Position numbers and translations under genes: made by a program
Part shown: positions 1 to 8,551 of the stretch, piece after piece
Numbering within the stretch: the stretch's first letter is position 1
Layout: each line of letters begins with the position of its first letter
Notes under the pieces: model-generated
Seen by the model: the letters and a program-made list of their open reading frames with translations, nothing else
What the model was told of the DNA's origin: nothing
Databases searched by the model: none
Source: JAGNHB01 sp964436005
Lineage (GTDB): Bacteria > Acidobacteriota > JAAYUB01
DNA length: 64,000 nt
Assembly (NCBI GenBank): GCA_964436005.1
Contig: CAYTBK010000003.1
Span: 1 to 64,000, forward strand
Reading direction: 5' to 3'

Positions 1-31
1 AGCTACAGGGCGATATCGACGTTTTGGTTAT

Positions 32-220
32 CTACACGGTTTCCGGATGAACCAATATTTTCTGGTTATTATTTGATTCAGCGAGAAATTTATAAAAATT
101 ACACATATTTGTGTATATATCATCCACCTCGCTCTCGCGATCTGCTTGAGAGAATATAGTTTGCATGAATAGTGGCGATAAAGAAAAGCATATTAACAGT
201 TTATTTAATAACATGGCCAT
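32..220 (-). CDS. possible small secreted protein, unknown
   Basis: A 62-codon reading frame in the AT-rich left edge. The N-terminus is a hydrophobic stretch with a small-residue end around F-S-Q-A (about residue 26) that looks like a signal peptide, followed by an acidic then polar tail. An AAAGG sequence sits just before two closely spaced ATGs (220 and 214); the second has the better spacing. Codon use is AT-rich, unlike all neighbours, so it is either a recently acquired gene or a chance frame in intergenic DNA. No family recognised. Confidence 0.3.
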   Translation of the reverse strand: MAMLLNKLLICFSLSPLFMQTIFSQADRESEVDDIYTNMCNFYKFLAESNNNQKILVHPETV

Positions 221-800
221 CCGCCTTTGTTTTATTTAGGCATTCACCAATTTCGCAATCCTGACTATTGCGCTATCAACTTCTTAAAGTTTCCTGGGTT
301 TCAAATGTCAGTATCCGGAGCGGAGACGTTTCAAGTCAACCCTTTTTTCCATAAAAAAAATAGCAACAATGAGGGTAACTACCTCCCTGTCGGCCCATCA
401 TGAAGGCAGACCCATTCCCCCTGATTCTTTTATGAAAAACTGGCTCTGCATCTCGGAAAAGTCTCTGCCCGCAGGGCCAGGACGTCCTCTCAAACCGCAT
501 TTCTTCCCACATGTAAAGATACCATCATTTTAACTGATCATCAGTGGGATCAGTGGTTGAAGCCATCCCGTCATGGTCTAGGGAGGTTCGGGCTGTCGGC
601 GCGATGTTCGCCCCGGCCGGGCTGGCATGTTTCTCTTCCCATGGGTTTGACGCTGCGGAACAATCCCCATTTTTTCACCACTTCTGAATGCGCCGAAGAC
701 ATGCGGAAAGCGGCAGCTCGCCGACTCGCTGCCGCACTCCACGGCCTTCGGCGCGTCGGCGCCGACCTTTCGGGAATCAGGTGGCACAAGGCGCCTACGG
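221..800. other. gene-poor AT-rich to GC-rich transition
   Basis: No convincing gene. The first part is distinctly AT-rich, the right part returns to the GC-rich base composition of the window. An imperfect inverted repeat (440-449 with 471-480, one wobble) lies next to a short A-run and could be a weak minus-strand terminator, but one position mismatches on that strand. Longer frames here are antisense shadows in GC-rich DNA. Confidence 0.4.
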
Positions 801-835
801 GAAAAGGGGCGGCGCCCGGGCAGCGCCGCCCCCGT
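801..835 (-). terminator. rho-independent terminator of rsgA
   Basis: A perfect 10-bp stem, 806-815 with 823-832, with a 7-base loop, followed on the minus strand by TTTT. It begins a few bases after the rsgA stop codon, where a terminator is expected. Confidence 0.75.
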
Positions 836-838
836 TTG

Positions 839-1960
839 TCAACTCGGCCTTTTCCGGCCGGGGCGGCGGGCGGGCGGGGCGTCCGGTGTGGTGTCCGCAC
901 ACGGCTTGGCCGAAGACATCATCCGCTTCCAGCGCAGTTTTTCCGCCTTGGCCACGCCCAGGTCCCGGCGCAGGTCCAGAAACGCCTGCTCCCGGCGGAG
1001 CTTGCGGAAGTTTTCCAGGCGTTCCGGCGCCAGCCGGCCGCTCGCCGCGGCCTGGCGGACGGCGCAGCCCGGTTCCCCCTCGTGCCGGCAATCGGAGAAG
1101 CGGCAGGCCCCGGCCAGCTCGTCGATGTCGGCGAAGGTCCGGTCGATGCCCGCCCCGTCCCACAGCTGCAGTTCGCGCAGGCCCGGCGTGTCCAGGACCA
1201 GCCCGCCGCCGGGTAGGGGAAACAGTTCGCGCCGGGAGGTCGTGTGGCGGCCGCGCCCGTCGTGGGCGCGGACGTCCCCGGTGGCTTGCCGGGGCGTTCC
1301 CATCAAGTGGTTGAGCAACGTGGACTTGCCCACGCCGGACGACCCGAGCAGGGCGACGGTCCGCCCTTCCGCCCAGCAGTCCGCCAGGTTGTCCAGGCCG
1401 AATCCCGTGAGGGTGCTCACGGCCTGCACCCGCGCCCCGCGGGCGATCTCCCGCACCCGGGCGAGCGGCCCGGCCAGGTCCGGGCAGAGGTCGGCCTTGC
1501 TCAGGACGACCACCGGTTCGGCCCCGCTGGCCCAGGCCATGGACAGGTACCGCTCCAGGCGGCGCAGGTTGAAATCCTGGTTCAGGGCCATCATCAGGCA
1601 GGCGGTGTCGACGTTGGCGGCCACGACCTGTTCCCCCGTCTTCCGGCCCGCCGCCTGGCGGGAGAAGTGCGTCCGCCGGGGCAAAACGTCCCGGATGAGC
1701 GCACACGTCCCCGACGGGGCCGCCTGCAGGACGACCCAGTCGCCGACGGCGGGCAGGTCCGCCTCGGCGGCGGCCTCGTGGCGGAGCCGGCCGGCCGGTT
1801 CCGCCGCCAGTTCCCCGTCTTCGGTCATGACCCGGCAGATCTGCCGGGAGGTGGTGATCACCCGCCCGGGGCGGTCTCCCGCCTCGGCCAGGAAATGGTA
1901 ATGAGCTGTGAAAAACCCGCTCCAGCCGTAGGCCTGGAGCCGGGGATACGATGATTCCAT
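839..1960 (-). CDS. rsgA: ribosome small-subunit-dependent GTPase RsgA
   Basis: Late-stage 30S assembly GTPase (RsgA/YjeQ family), 373 residues. The order of motifs shows the circular permutation of the family: an OB-like N-terminus (about 35-110), then G4-like LSKAD (about 154-158), then the P-loop GSSGVGKST (about 206-214), then G3 DTPG (about 257-260). The C-terminal zinc knuckle has C286, C291, H293 and C299 in the C-x4-C-x-H-x5-C pattern typical of RsgA. The tail is basic and proline-rich. The ATG at 1960 has GGAGGGA 8 bases upstream. It stands alone with its own terminator. The N-terminal domain begins a little later than in some homologues but nothing essential is missing. Confidence 0.95.
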   Translation of the reverse strand: MESSYPRLQAYGWSGFFTAHYHFLAEAGDRPGRVITTSRQICRVMTEDGELAAEPAGRLRHEAAAEADLPAVGDWVVLQAAPSGTCALIRDVLPRRTHFSRQAAGRKTGEQVVAANVDTACLMMALNQDFNLRRLERYLSMAWASGAEPVVVLSKADLCPDLAGPLARVREIARGARVQAVSTLTGFGLDNLADCWAEGRTVALLGSSGVGKSTLLNHLMGTPRQATGDVRAHDGRGRHTTSRRELFPLPGGGLVLDTPGLRELQLWDGAGIDRTFADIDELAGACRFSDCRHEGEPGCAVRQAAASGRLAPERLENFRKLRREQAFLDLRRDLGVAKAEKLRWKRMMSSAKPCADTTPDAPPARRPGRKRPS

Positions 1961-2480
1961 GTCGGTGTCCCTCCGCTTGGACAGGTAGGCGGAAAAACGC
2001 CACGGCCGGCGCCCAGTGGCTTTCCGGAAAAAAATCCGACTTGATCGGGAGGAAAATGAAGAAGCGACCCCAAAAGGATGGACACCACCGCCTCAGGCAA
2101 CGGGGCGCCGGAACGGGGCCGACCGGGCCGAAGCGGAAAACTTCGCCGTCACGGTCGGAAGGGGTCGCGTTTTACTCAGCAGTCCGACATAAAAATCTGC
2201 AAATCCACCATAATTTGATCCGAACCACCGCCGGAGGCTGGTCCGGTCAGGGCGCCCGTCCCGTTGCTCGGGCCCGACGCCTCTGCGCCGGCCATGCTAC
2301 CACAGAGGATGCGGCGGCGGCCAGGCTTTTCTCTTCGGCCAGCAAGATCCCGTCGAAAGAAACACTCCGCCGCGCCGCCCCCCACATTTCACTTTACAAA
2401 CAGCGGGGCGTGAAATAGTTTGACCGAGAACACGCGGCTCGGAAAACAGAATCGAAAACGCCTTTCCCCGGGAGGCCGGC
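1961..2480. other. intergenic region between divergent rsgA and PilZ gene
   Basis: About 520 bases without a supported gene. It must hold the rsgA promoter (minus) and the promoter of the PilZ/CheA-like pair (plus). I found no convincing -35/-10 pair. Overlapping frames have poor coding character. Confidence 0.4.
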
Positions 2481-2825
2481 ATGACAGACCAACGCATCTT
2501 GACCCGTCACAAACTGATCTACTACCTGGAGGTGACGGATCTGGACACGGGCCAGCTGGCCGGCCACCTGGCCGACCTCACCGTGGAGGGCATCCTGCTG
2601 GTGGCCCCGCACTCGTTCCAGTCCGGCGACGTCTTTCACCTGCGGGTCAACCTGCCCGCCGAAGTGCCCGGGAAGACCCACCTCGACCTGAACGCCCGCT
2701 GCGTCTGGTGCCGGCGCAGCACCAACCCGGACTTCTTCGACGCCGGTTTCACCCTGCTGGACGAAGGCCAGCGGGACATCGAGGCCATCATCGGCCTGAT
2801 CGTGGACTTCGACTTCACCTACTGA
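2481..2825 (+). CDS. PilZ domain protein (putative c-di-GMP receptor)
   Basis: A 114-residue single-domain PilZ protein. The c-di-GMP contact motifs are visible: RxxxR as R5-ILT-R9, and D-x-T-x-x-G at 32-37 (the usual D/N-x-S-x-x-G with Thr for Ser). Ser-to-Thr is conservative, so binding is likely but not certain. GGGAGG lies upstream of the ATG. It ends 16 bases before a CheA-like receptor kinase on the same strand, so the two are probably co-transcribed. A GGDEF cyclase with an I-site lies elsewhere in the window (57.3-58.4 kb). PilZ singles often act on pili, flagella or exopolysaccharide machinery; the target here is unknown. Confidence 0.85.
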   Translation: MTDQRILTRHKLIYYLEVTDLDTGQLAGHLADLTVEGILLVAPHSFQSGDVFHLRVNLPAEVPGKTHLDLNARCVWCRRSTNPDFFDAGFTLLDEGQRDIEAIIGLIVDFDFTY

Positions 2826-2841
2826 ACGGGAGGCGGCTGGC

Positions 2842-5478
2842 ATGACTCTCCGCAGGAAAACCCTTCTCCTCATCGGCGGAATGCTCCTCGTGCTGCTGGC
2901 GCTGCTCTACGGGGTCACCCGGACGATCTTCCGGCGCGGTTTCGACCAGGTCCAGAAGGAGTCCATGGGCAGTTTCGCGTCCATCGAGCAGGAGGACACC
3001 CGCAAGAACGTCGCCCGGGTGGAGGACGCCCTCCGCGCCCGCCTGGAGAACCTGTCGGTCAAGGCCATGGACTGGGCGCAGTGGGACGACACCTACAAGT
3101 TCATCCTGGACCGCAACCAGGAATACATCGCTTCCAACCTGACGTCGGAAACCCTGCCCGGCCTCAAGATCAACTTCATCGTCTTCTTCGGGCTGGAGGG
3201 TAACCTCGTCCAATCGGTCGGGATGGACCTGGAATCCGCCACAGAGGTGGAAGTCCCGCCCCTCCTGCTGGCGCAGGGCCGTCCGGACGGGCCCATGACG
3301 AAGTTCCGGGACACGAAGGACACCCGGACGGGGATTCTGATGCTGCCCGAAGGCCCGATCCTGGTCGCCTCCCGTCCCATCGTCAAGAGCGACGGCACCG
3401 GGCCGCCCCGGGGAACCATCATTTTCGGCCGCTACCTGGACGGGGCGGAACTCGCCGACCTGGCCAAGGTCACCCACCTGGACATCCGCACCCAACGGCT
3501 GGACGCGGGCGCCATCCCCAAGGAATACGCCCGGGTCCAGCCCCGTTTGGAAGCCGGGGAAGCCCAGGTGCTCCAGACCCTCTCGCCCGACTGGAACGCC
3601 GGCTACTGCCTGTTCCGCGACATCTCGGGCCAACCCGCCCTGGTGATCCGCGTGACCGTGCGGCGCGACATCCACCGGCAGGGCCTGGCCACGGTGGAGG
3701 CCATCCGGACCCGCGGCGAGACCTCGCTCCTGGCACTGGCGATCTCCATCGTCGGGGTCGGCCTCCTGCTGGGCACGTCCATCCTGATCCTGCTGGAGCG
3801 GTCCGTTCTGCGCCGGTTGTCGCGATTGAGCGCAGCGGCCACCGACATCGGCCAGCGGGGGGACTTCTCCGCCCGGGTGGACTGCCCCGGCAGCGACGAG
3901 ATCGCCAGCCTGGGACAGGGCGTCAACGAAATGCTGGGGGCCCTGGCCGCCTCCCACGACGCCATGGAAAAGCGCAACGCCGAGATGCGGCTGATCCTGG
4001 ATTCCGTCCCCGTCGGCCTGGTCTCGCTGGACGAATCCGACCGGGTCCTGCCGGAGCACTCGCTGGCGGCCAGGACCATCCTCGGGAAGGCCGACCTGGT
4101 CGACCGGGCCTACACCGAGCTGCTGGGCCTGGGTGAAGGGCGGGAGGACGAGGCGGCCAAGCTCGCCCAGTTCACCGGCTTCTTCCGGCAAGCCCTGCTT
4201 TCCGAAAAAGAAATGGCCGGGCTCAACCCCTTGCCCGAGATTCTCTACCACCGCGACGGCGCCCCGCGCTGGCTCCGCCTGCGTTACTACCTCATCCGGC
4301 GGGCCAAGGGGCTGCCGCACCACATCCTGACCCTGCTGGAGGACATCACCGAGGAAAAGCGCCTGGCCGAGCAGGTGCAACGCTCCCAGCGGGAAAACCT
4401 CCAGTTGAAGGTCATCGCGGAAAACCCGGAACTTTTCCGGGAATTCCTGCTGGAAACGCGGCGGATCCTCGAACAGGTCACCGCCCAGTGCAACCGGATC
4501 GAAGCAGGGAAGGAAGAGGCGCTCGCGGTGCACTCGATTTTCCGGGGGGTGCACACCATCAAGGGGATCGCGGGCAGCTTCAACCTCGTCGCCCTGGTGG
4601 AGATGGCGTCGAACCTCGAGGAATGGCTTTCGTCGGCCCGCGACAAGCATTCCCTGGACCCCTCCGACGTGGAGCACATCCGCCAGTCGCTGGGGGAACT
4701 GGAGAAGGCCTTCGGGGAGACGCTCGCCTACGCCCGGAAAATCCTGGGGGACGACGTGGACGCGCAGACCGGCCAGATCCTCCGCATCGGGCTGAACGAC
4801 CTGAAACGCTGCCTGGACGATGCGGAACGGGCCATGGTCGCCGCGGCCATGGCCGAAGACCGGAACCCCCTGGTGCGGGAGATGCGCCGCGCCCTGCAGC
4901 CCCTGCGCTGGGTTCCCGCAGGCCGGGGGCTGGCCAAGGCCGTCCGCGTGGTGCCCAACCTGTCCAAGCGGCTGGGCAAGGAGGTGGAATTCCAGTTCGA
5001 CGGCCAGGACACCCCCATGGACTGCGAAGTCGCCCAGGAACTGAACACCCCCATGGTGCACCTTCTGCGCAACGCCCTCGACCACGGCCTGGAAACGATG
5101 GAGGAACGGTTCGAGGCGGAAAAGCCGGAGGCAGGCCGGCTGCACCTGCGGGTGAGCCGGGAGGAGAACGGCTTGACGATCACCCTCGCCGACGACGGCC
5201 GGGGCATGGACCCGGAGAAAATCAAGGCGGTGGCGCTCCGGAAGGGCCTGCTGACGGAGGAGGAAGCACAGGGCCTGGGGCGGGACGACTGCCTGGCCCT
5301 GATCCTGCGGCCGGGGTTTTCCACGGCGGAACGCATCACCGACGTTTCGGGGCGGGGCGTGGGGATGGACGCCGTCACCGGCTCCCTCTGCGAAAAGCTC
5401 GGGGGGACCATCCACATCGATTCCCAGGTCGGGGTGGGGACCACCTTCACCCTGCACCTGCCAGACCTGCGCAACTAG
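2842..5478 (+). CDS. CHASE4-HAMP-PAS-Hpt CheA-like receptor kinase
   Basis: Membrane receptor with a CheA-type kinase core, 878 residues. TM1 at about 7-26; a periplasmic CHASE4-like sensor (about 40-290) with the W-D-D-T-Y signature at 81-85; TM2 at about 294-318; HAMP (about 320-372); PAS-like (about 383-500). Next is an Hpt module with HTIKG (phospho-acceptor His571), and a CheA-style ATPase with N-box LLRNALDHG (about 741), G1 DDGRGMD (about 784) and GRGVGMD (about 837). The protein stops right after the ATPase, so the CheW-like regulatory domain (P5) is absent, as is an obvious P2. It therefore probably signals directly from its own sensor rather than in chemoreceptor arrays. No response regulator is adjacent; the partner is unknown. 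Confidence 0.88.
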   Translation: MTLRRKTLLLIGGMLLVLLALLYGVTRTIFRRGFDQVQKESMGSFASIEQEDTRKNVARVEDALRARLENLSVKAMDWAQWDDTYKFILDRNQEYIASNLTSETLPGLKINFIVFFGLEGNLVQSVGMDLESATEVEVPPLLLAQGRPDGPMTKFRDTKDTRTGILMLPEGPILVASRPIVKSDGTGPPRGTIIFGRYLDGAELADLAKVTHLDIRTQRLDAGAIPKEYARVQPRLEAGEAQVLQTLSPDWNAGYCLFRDISGQPALVIRVTVRRDIHRQGLATVEAIRTRGETSLLALAISIVGVGLLLGTSILILLERSVLRRLSRLSAAATDIGQRGDFSARVDCPGSDEIASLGQGVNEMLGALAASHDAMEKRNAEMRLILDSVPVGLVSLDESDRVLPEHSLAARTILGKADLVDRAYTELLGLGEGREDEAAKLAQFTGFFRQALLSEKEMAGLNPLPEILYHRDGAPRWLRLRYYLIRRAKGLPHHILTLLEDITEEKRLAEQVQRSQRENLQLKVIAENPELFREFLLETRRILEQVTAQCNRIEAGKEEALAVHSIFRGVHTIKGIAGSFNLVALVEMASNLEEWLSSARDKHSLDPSDVEHIRQSLGELEKAFGETLAYARKILGDDVDAQTGQILRIGLNDLKRCLDDAERAMVAAAMAEDRNPLVREMRRALQPLRWVPAGRGLAKAVRVVPNLSKRLGKEVEFQFDGQDTPMDCEVAQELNTPMVHLLRNALDHGLETMEERFEAEKPEAGRLHLRVSREENGLTITLADDGRGMDPEKIKAVALRKGLLTEEEAQGLGRDDCLALILRPGFSTAERITDVSGRGVGMDAVTGSLCEKLGGTIHIDSQVGVGTTFTLHLPDLRN

Positions 5479-5534
5479 CGGGAATCCCGAAGCTCGCCGG
5501 CCGGCTCGGGTTCGGAAACCATAAACGCCCGGAC

Positions 5535-5579
5535 CATCCCGGACAAGCCGGGATGTTGTTCTGATTCCCTTTTTTTTCT
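5535..5579 (+). terminator. rho-independent terminator after the receptor kinase
   Basis: Perfect 8-bp stem, 5535-5542 with 5548-5555, with a 5-base loop. A T-rich run follows (eight Ts at about 5570-5577) after a short spacer, which makes it weaker than an ideal terminator. It separates the PilZ/kinase pair from the next gene. Confidence 0.5.
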
Positions 5580-5732
5580 AATATTTGAGAACACTCCGGA
5601 CTGTTTTTGGCGTAGAATTCCATTGGGCTGGGGTCCGCATGTTTTTCAACCGGTGGACGTCCGGCACCCCGGCCGGGGACAACGGCGATTCCGGCACCCA
5701 GCGGGACACCGAGCACGGAGGAACGGAACACC

Positions 5733-7043
5733 ATGAGGGTAGACACTGCCTATTGCACGCCGAACGTGCTCGACGCGCTGCGGAAGATTCACGAAGAAAA
5801 GCTCAGCGGCAGCCTGTTCTTGCCCTACAAATCCATTTCCCTGGCCCTGGCCTGCGACAACGGCGCCCTGACGGCCTTGAATGCCCCGATGGCGCGCAAT
5901 TTCTACCTGCCGTTCCTCCAGGCCAACGTCCCCGGCTTCGCGGAGCCTGCGCCCGTTTCCGGCGACTGGCACCCCCTTCTCCCGGACCCTTCCCTGAAGG
6001 ACCCGGCCTGCCGCTTCCTCTGCAAATACCTGAATTGCCTGTTCGAACCGGACCTGGAGAGGAACTTCATGATCCAGACCTCCGAACCGACGACCGGCGG
6101 CTATCCTCCGCTGGACATCCCCACCCTGGTCTGCCGCTTCCTGGGGGCCGAACTGGCCCCGAACGCCCTGGACGGCATGCAATGGGATTTGGACCACCCG
6201 ATCCAGGTGGCCACCGACTTCATGGACCGGATCCGCCGCGGCCACATCCCCCTGACCACTCAGCAGGCCTACCTGCTGACCCGGCTCCACGACGGCCTGA
6301 CCCTGCGGGAATTCAGCCAGAGCTGCGGGGTCCCCCGGGAGCAGATCCAGCGGGCCATGCTCATCTTCTCCTTTTTCCGCCTGACGGAAAAAGGGCGTGC
6401 CGTCGCCAGCGCCCGCCATTCCCAGGCCGCGGGTCCGGACAATGAAAACACAATACCCATCGATATTTCCACTATAGAAAAAACCGACGTCAAGGGACAG
6501 GAGCGCAGAGAAGGAGAGGGCCGGGAACCAGGGCCTCGGCGACCGGGCCCGGAAACCGGCGATGCCGGGAAGAGCGAGCCCCCCCCGGCCCGCAACGAGT
6601 CGGACCCGGAAGCGGAAAAACTGGCCAGCCAGCAGTTCGCCAAGGGGAAAGAAGCCATGCGGAACCGGAAGTTCCAGGAGGCGGGCGAATTTTTCCAGGA
6701 AGCGGTTCGGCTGGCGCCGCATGTGTCGGCGTGCCGTTTCATGTGGGGCAAGGTGCTGGCGCTGAACCCGCTGACCCAGAAGCAGGCCGAGGATCTGCTC
6801 CTGAAGGCGGCGGAGATGAAGCCCGACCAGGTGGAGTACCAGGTGGAACTGGCCCGCCTCTACGAAAGGATCGGGTTGCCCCAGCGGGCCTACGTCTTCT
6901 GGCGCCAGGTGCTCGCGCTGGACCCGAAGCACAAGGAAGCCGCCGGCCGCGTGGCGGACATCGAGGGCAAGTCCGGAAAAGGGAAAAACCTGTTGAACAT
7001 GGACATGAAAGACCTGTTCCGCTCCCTCCGGAACCGGGGCTGA
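5733..7043 (+). CDS. DUF4388-like plus TPR protein
   Basis: 436 residues, no signal peptide. The N-terminal 60 or so residues (G-S-L-F-L, then a hydrophobic strand and A-C-D-N-G-A-L) resemble the start of DUF4388/PATAN-type domains found in bacterial signalling proteins of surface-motile lineages. Residues about 100-230 form a helical region. Residues about 240-285 are a charged, proline-rich linker. About 285-415 hold three to four TPR-like helix pairs (the A-x-x-x-x-P pattern recurs near 330, 360 and 395). GGAGG lies 11 bases before the ATG. Likely a cytoplasmic scaffold; partner and role unknown. Assignment of the N-terminal domain is tentative. Confidence 0.7.
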   Translation: MRVDTAYCTPNVLDALRKIHEEKLSGSLFLPYKSISLALACDNGALTALNAPMARNFYLPFLQANVPGFAEPAPVSGDWHPLLPDPSLKDPACRFLCKYLNCLFEPDLERNFMIQTSEPTTGGYPPLDIPTLVCRFLGAELAPNALDGMQWDLDHPIQVATDFMDRIRRGHIPLTTQQAYLLTRLHDGLTLREFSQSCGVPREQIQRAMLIFSFFRLTEKGRAVASARHSQAAGPDNENTIPIDISTIEKTDVKGQERREGEGREPGPRRPGPETGDAGKSEPPPARNESDPEAEKLASQQFAKGKEAMRNRKFQEAGEFFQEAVRLAPHVSACRFMWGKVLALNPLTQKQAEDLLLKAAEMKPDQVEYQVELARLYERIGLPQRAYVFWRQVLALDPKHKEAAGRVADIEGKSGKGKNLLNMDMKDLFRSLRNRG

Positions 7044-7098
7044 CGGCCCCCGGGAGAAAGCGCGAAGAGCCGGCGGGGAAACGCGCCCCGGGCGCTCC

Positions 7099-7674
7099 TC
7101 AGGCGCGGCCGACGAACTCCAGGCTTTCCGTGTGGACCTTGACCTTTTCGCCTTCCTTGATGAAGAGGGGCACCCGGATCTGCAGCCCCGTCTCCAGGAC
7201 GGCCAGCTTGGTGACGTTGCCGCTGGCCGTGTCCCCCCGGGAGCCGGGCTCGGTGCTGGTCACGGTCAGCTCCACGTGCGGCGGGAACTCGAGGCCGATG
7301 GGTTCGCCGTTGTACCGCTGGATGTGCAGCAGCGCGTTCTCCACCAGCAGTTCGCTGTCCGAGCCGACGAGGTCGGTCCCGACCGTGATGGTCTCGTACG
7401 TTTCCTGGTTCATGAAGTGGTACCCGCTGCCGTCGGCGTACAGGAACGAGACCGGAACCCGGTCGAGGTCCGGCTCCTTGAACTTCTCGCCGGCCTTGAA
7501 GCTCCGTTCGAAGACCGCACCGGACAGCAGGTTCCGCATCTTGATGCGCACCAGGGTCTGACCGCCCCGGGCCGTGGGGGAGGAGATTTCGACGCCCAGG
7601 CAGTGGTAGGGCACGTCCTGGTACTCGAAGAACATTCTCCGCTTGATGTCGATGGCTTCCATCAGTGCTGCCAT
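7099..7674 (-). CDS. yeiP: elongation factor P-like protein, YeiP type
   Basis: EF-P family (KOW-like N-domain plus two OB domains), 191 residues from the chosen start, the usual size. The tip loop reads S-P-T-A-R-G, as in YeiP, with Arg where classic EF-P carries the modified Lys. The rest aligns along the YeiP/EF-P family, including the C-terminal P-G-E-K-x-x-V-H-T strand. Classic EF-P relieves ribosome stalling at polyproline; YeiP-type proteins are related but less understood. The ATG at 7674 has GGGGGAG immediately upstream; an internal ATG at 7662 also fits the family, and an upstream ATG at 7734 adds an unlikely leader. It lies downstream of tspO, 152 bases away. No EarP- or EpmA-like modification gene is nearby. 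Confidence 0.88.
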   Translation of the reverse strand: MAALMEAIDIKRRMFFEYQDVPYHCLGVEISSPTARGGQTLVRIKMRNLLSGAVFERSFKAGEKFKEPDLDRVPVSFLYADGSGYHFMNQETYETITVGTDLVGSDSELLVENALLHIQRYNGEPIGLEFPPHVELTVTSTEPGSRGDTASGNVTKLAVLETGLQIRVPLFIKEGEKVKVHTESLEFVGRA

Positions 7675-7826
7675 GGCTCCCCCGTCGTCGATGTTTTTTA
7701 AACTCGCCCCGGCGATGCCCGCGCGGGCAGACAACCGGGACCGGCTGGCGCGTTCGGGCGCGCAACCGGGGAAAGTATCCGGAAACCGGAGGAAAAATCA
7801 AGGGAAATCGGGAGAGCCGGTCCGTT

Positions 7827-8324
7827 TCAAGCCAGGGCCAGGGGGTTCAATTGCCAGATGCGGAAGGTCAGGGCGGCGGCGAAGGCCACCCAGGCCAGGT
7901 AGGGCAGGAGCAGGAGACCCGCCGCCCGCTTCCGCCGCCAGAAGGCGACGACGGTGGCCAGGATCAGCGCCCAGAGGACGAGGACTTCGGCGAAGGCCAG
8001 CGCACCCTGCCGCCAGGCGAAGAAAACCCATGTCCAGAGCGAATTCAGGGCCAGTTGGGCGAGGAACAGGGCCAGCGCCGCCCGGGAGGCGCGGAATCCG
8101 CCCTGCCGCCAGACCAGCCAGGCGGAAATGCCCATCAGGAGGTAGAGCAGCGTCCAGACCGGGCCGAAAAGCCAGGCCGGCGGAGCCCACGACGGGCGGA
8201 CCAGCAGCTTGTAGAACTGGGCGGAATCCGGCGCAGCGACGGTTCCGGAGAACGCCACGACCATGACGAGCGCCAGCCAGGCCGCGAGGCCGAACGCGGG
8301 CTTGTATTCCGAAATCCACGACAT
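7827..8324 (-). CDS. tspO: TspO/MBR family membrane protein
   Basis: 165 residues with five predicted transmembrane helices, the TspO fold. Family signatures are clear: P-S-W-A-P-P-A-W-L-F-G-P-V-W after the first helix, a Q-L-x-L-N-S-L-W segment in the third helix, and P-Y-L-A-W-V-x-F-A-A near the end. TspO proteins bind porphyrins and sterol-like ligands and act in stress and tetrapyrrole handling; the substrate cannot be read from sequence. GGAGGGA lies just upstream of the ATG. It sits upstream of the EF-P-like gene on the same strand. Confidence 0.93.
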   Translation of the reverse strand: MSWISEYKPAFGLAAWLALVMVVAFSGTVAAPDSAQFYKLLVRPSWAPPAWLFGPVWTLLYLLMGISAWLVWRQGGFRASRAALALFLAQLALNSLWTWVFFAWRQGALAFAEVLVLWALILATVVAFWRRKRAAGLLLLPYLAWVAFAAALTFRIWQLNPLALA

Positions 8325-8551
8325 GCTTCCCTCCCCCGGGAATTCCGTTTCGGCTTGTCGGCTTCATTGTACGGGCAGGAGAAGGGAAAGGCCAGCCTCA
8401 AGAAGGAACCGCGCAAGGCAACAGCACCCACAACGAAACAATCAGGATCGTTCCGGACAGGTCGTAACCGCGGAGTGGGATAATCGGCATAATTATGGCT
8501 CCAAGGTAAAGGTGCCGGCAATGGGAATCTCACAATTCGCCAGCCCGCGCC

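Noticed and set aside
2815..5457. 880-residue open frame on the minus strand under the receptor kinase
   Set aside because: GC-rich antisense shadow: its composition (His/Gly/Gln/Val-rich) lacks motifs, and the plus-strand kinase has intact domains.
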